The position numbers and the translations under genes were made by a program. Under the pieces are notes generated by a model. That model was not told where the DNA came from and ran no database searches. It saw only the letters and a program-made list of their open reading frames with translations. From Acidobacteriota bacterium (GTDB taxonomy: Bacteria; Acidobacteriota; Terriglobia; Acidiferrales; UBA7541): a stretch of DNA of 7,399 bases. The stretch spans positions 4,761 to 12,159 of the forward strand of contig QHYP01000119.1 in assembly GCA_003224195.1 (NCBI GenBank), given 5' to 3'. This document shows, piece after piece, positions 6,231-7,399 of this stretch; within the stretch, counting starts at the first letter, position 1, and each line of letters begins with the position of its first letter.

Positions 6231-7399
6231 CTAAGCAGGCTGGAATCCGGCAAGGCTCATCCCATTCTGTGCGTCAGGATCCTTCATAAACGTGCTCCAC
6301 ACGAAGCCTGTCCGCTGATTCTCCGCCATGAGAATCGAAATCCCCACGTCAATCCCGATGACGTCCGCGTCATACCAGCCGCTCAGTGGGTTGAAGGCAT
6401 CCACGTAGCCGTAGCGCTGCCACGCCTGCGGGTAATGCCCGCGGATCCACCGCAGCACCTGAATCGCCTGTGTGAAGAGAAATGGCAGCGAGCCCGCCGT
6501 GGCGCATGGCACGATGCTTCCGTCAATGGGGCCGATCGTCGGCGGCCCACCCCAGGCCACATAGCCATTCTTGGAGTCTGAAGAGCTGATGCCCCAGAGG
6601 TTGTCGCTGTAATCCGAAAATTGCGGCGCGAGCGACAGGCAGAACAGCCGATGCGCCGTTGTCGCCTTGATGGAATTCTGAAAGTAATCGGCGAAGGCGT
6701 CTTTCTTGTTCCGGAAATCGAACCAGGCATGTGAATACTGGTGTGTGAAGAGAGGTGTATTCGGCGAGGAAATGTAAGTTAGTCCTTGGTAGGAGAAGCG
6801 CCTGCCAACTCGACGCCGGAATCGCAAACGCCGCGTTGGGCGACGCCATTGCCAGCAGATAGAGCATCATCAGCTCGGAATAAGTATCCCAGCGGGTCTG
6901 GAGAAAGTTGCTCTCGGGCGTCCAGCCTTGTGAAAACGTCGTTCCGCCGTTGAGCATCCACGGCCAGTTCACGCGCTCGTAGATCTGCGTCGCCAGTCCG
7001 GGAATTTGTGGGTCTTGCGAAAAATGCTGCCGACACATCAACACGCCGCAAAGCAAGATGGAGGTGTCAATCGAGGACACTTCGGAATTGAACGCGCGCG
7101 CTCCCGTGGTCATGTCCACGAAGTGGTAGAAGAAGCCGTTCATTCCAAGTGGCTGCATCGTGTTCAGCAGGAAATTGAGCGTTGCAAGGACGCGAGCCGA
7201 AATGTCCGCGCTCGGCTGATAGCCGCGCTGATCGCCAATGCACAGCGCTGTCAACCCGAAGCCTGTCGCCGCGATGCTGGAAACCGTCCGCGTATCGTTG
7301 CCCGCGGCCAGCGCGCGATCTTTCACCTGACCCGTATTCGGGTCGGCCTGTTCCCAGAAGAATAGGAACCCTGCTTTTTCGATGTCCTCCATGAGTTGA
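6231..7399 (-). pseudogene. Glucoamylase-like protein (PF10091/GH144-like), frameshifted and 5'-partial
   Basis: Two minus-strand frames together encode one glucoamylase-like protein. The N-terminal part runs from the right edge to about 6802. It shows FLFFWEQADPNTGQVKDRA, then SSIDTSILLCGVL, ERVNWPWMLNGG and RWDTYSELMMLYLLAMASP, ending in IPASSWQ. The C-terminal part continues one base out of phase from about 6800 to the TAG at 6231-6233, with RFSYQGLTYISSP, FTHQYSHAWFDFRNKKDAFADY, YSDNLWGISSSDS, GYVDAFNPLSGWYDADVIGID and ENQRTGFVW. All are characteristic of PF10091, predicted (alpha/alpha)6-barrel hydrolases; studied GH144 members cleave beta-1,2-glucan, but the substrate here is unknown. 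An ATG at 7392 could start the frame, but the frame stays open to the edge and the family motif begins almost at once, so the real start and any signal peptide probably lie outside. The break may be a true mutation or a sequencing error. Confidence 0.85.

Noticed and set aside
6795..6811. Programmed ribosomal frameshift in the glucoamylase-like gene
   Set aside because: I see no slippery heptamer or stimulatory structure, the family is not known to use recoding, and the expected residues at the junction seem to be missing; mutation or assembly error is simpler.

Overview
The window looks like a carbohydrate-utilisation locus from an Acidobacteriota-type genome (Solibacter/Bryobacter-like or a relative). 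This placement rests on three things: a very large Oar-like TonB-dependent receptor with an N-terminal carboxypeptidase-regulatory-like domain, a type greatly expanded in that phylum; its pairing with a LacI-family regulator and secreted glycoside hydrolases; and moderately high G+C codon use. It is inference from gene content, not a marker gene.

Layout: (1) 1-829, minus strand: a LacI-family repressor whose C-terminus runs off the left edge. (2) 830-1061: a divergent intergenic region dense in symmetrical DNA. It holds two tandem 27-bp units, each with a 7-3-7 dyad, next to the lacI start; a 7-8-7 dyad overlapping a plausible lacI promoter; a TTGACA-type promoter for the receptor; and a perfect 12-bp CpG-centred palindrome just downstream of that promoter, which is the best LacI operator candidate. 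(3) 1062-4559, plus strand: an 1165-residue outer-membrane TonB-dependent receptor. (4) 4560-4646: a short gap with two mutually exclusive hairpins. (5) 4647-6194, plus strand: a secreted GH39 glycosidase (beta-xylosidase-like) with both catalytic glutamates. (6) 6231-7399, minus strand: a convergent glucoamylase-like (PF10091/GH144-like) gene, interrupted by a frameshift near 6799-6802 and open at the right edge.

Proposed working model (inference): the receptor imports an oligosaccharide across the outer membrane. The GH39 enzyme, secreted to the periplasm or outside, trims a beta-linked pentose or hexose. The LacI regulator senses a product and controls the receptor-GH39 pair through the palindrome at 1012-1023, and possibly its own gene through the dyads at 834-910. 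The convergent glucoamylase-like gene may once have belonged to the same glycan system but appears broken in this sequence. There is no SusD homologue, so this is not a Bacteroidetes-type SusCD locus. I see no RNA gene, insertion sequence, phage gene or CRISPR array. The most unusual parts are the regulatory intergenic region and the frameshift, not a new enzyme system.
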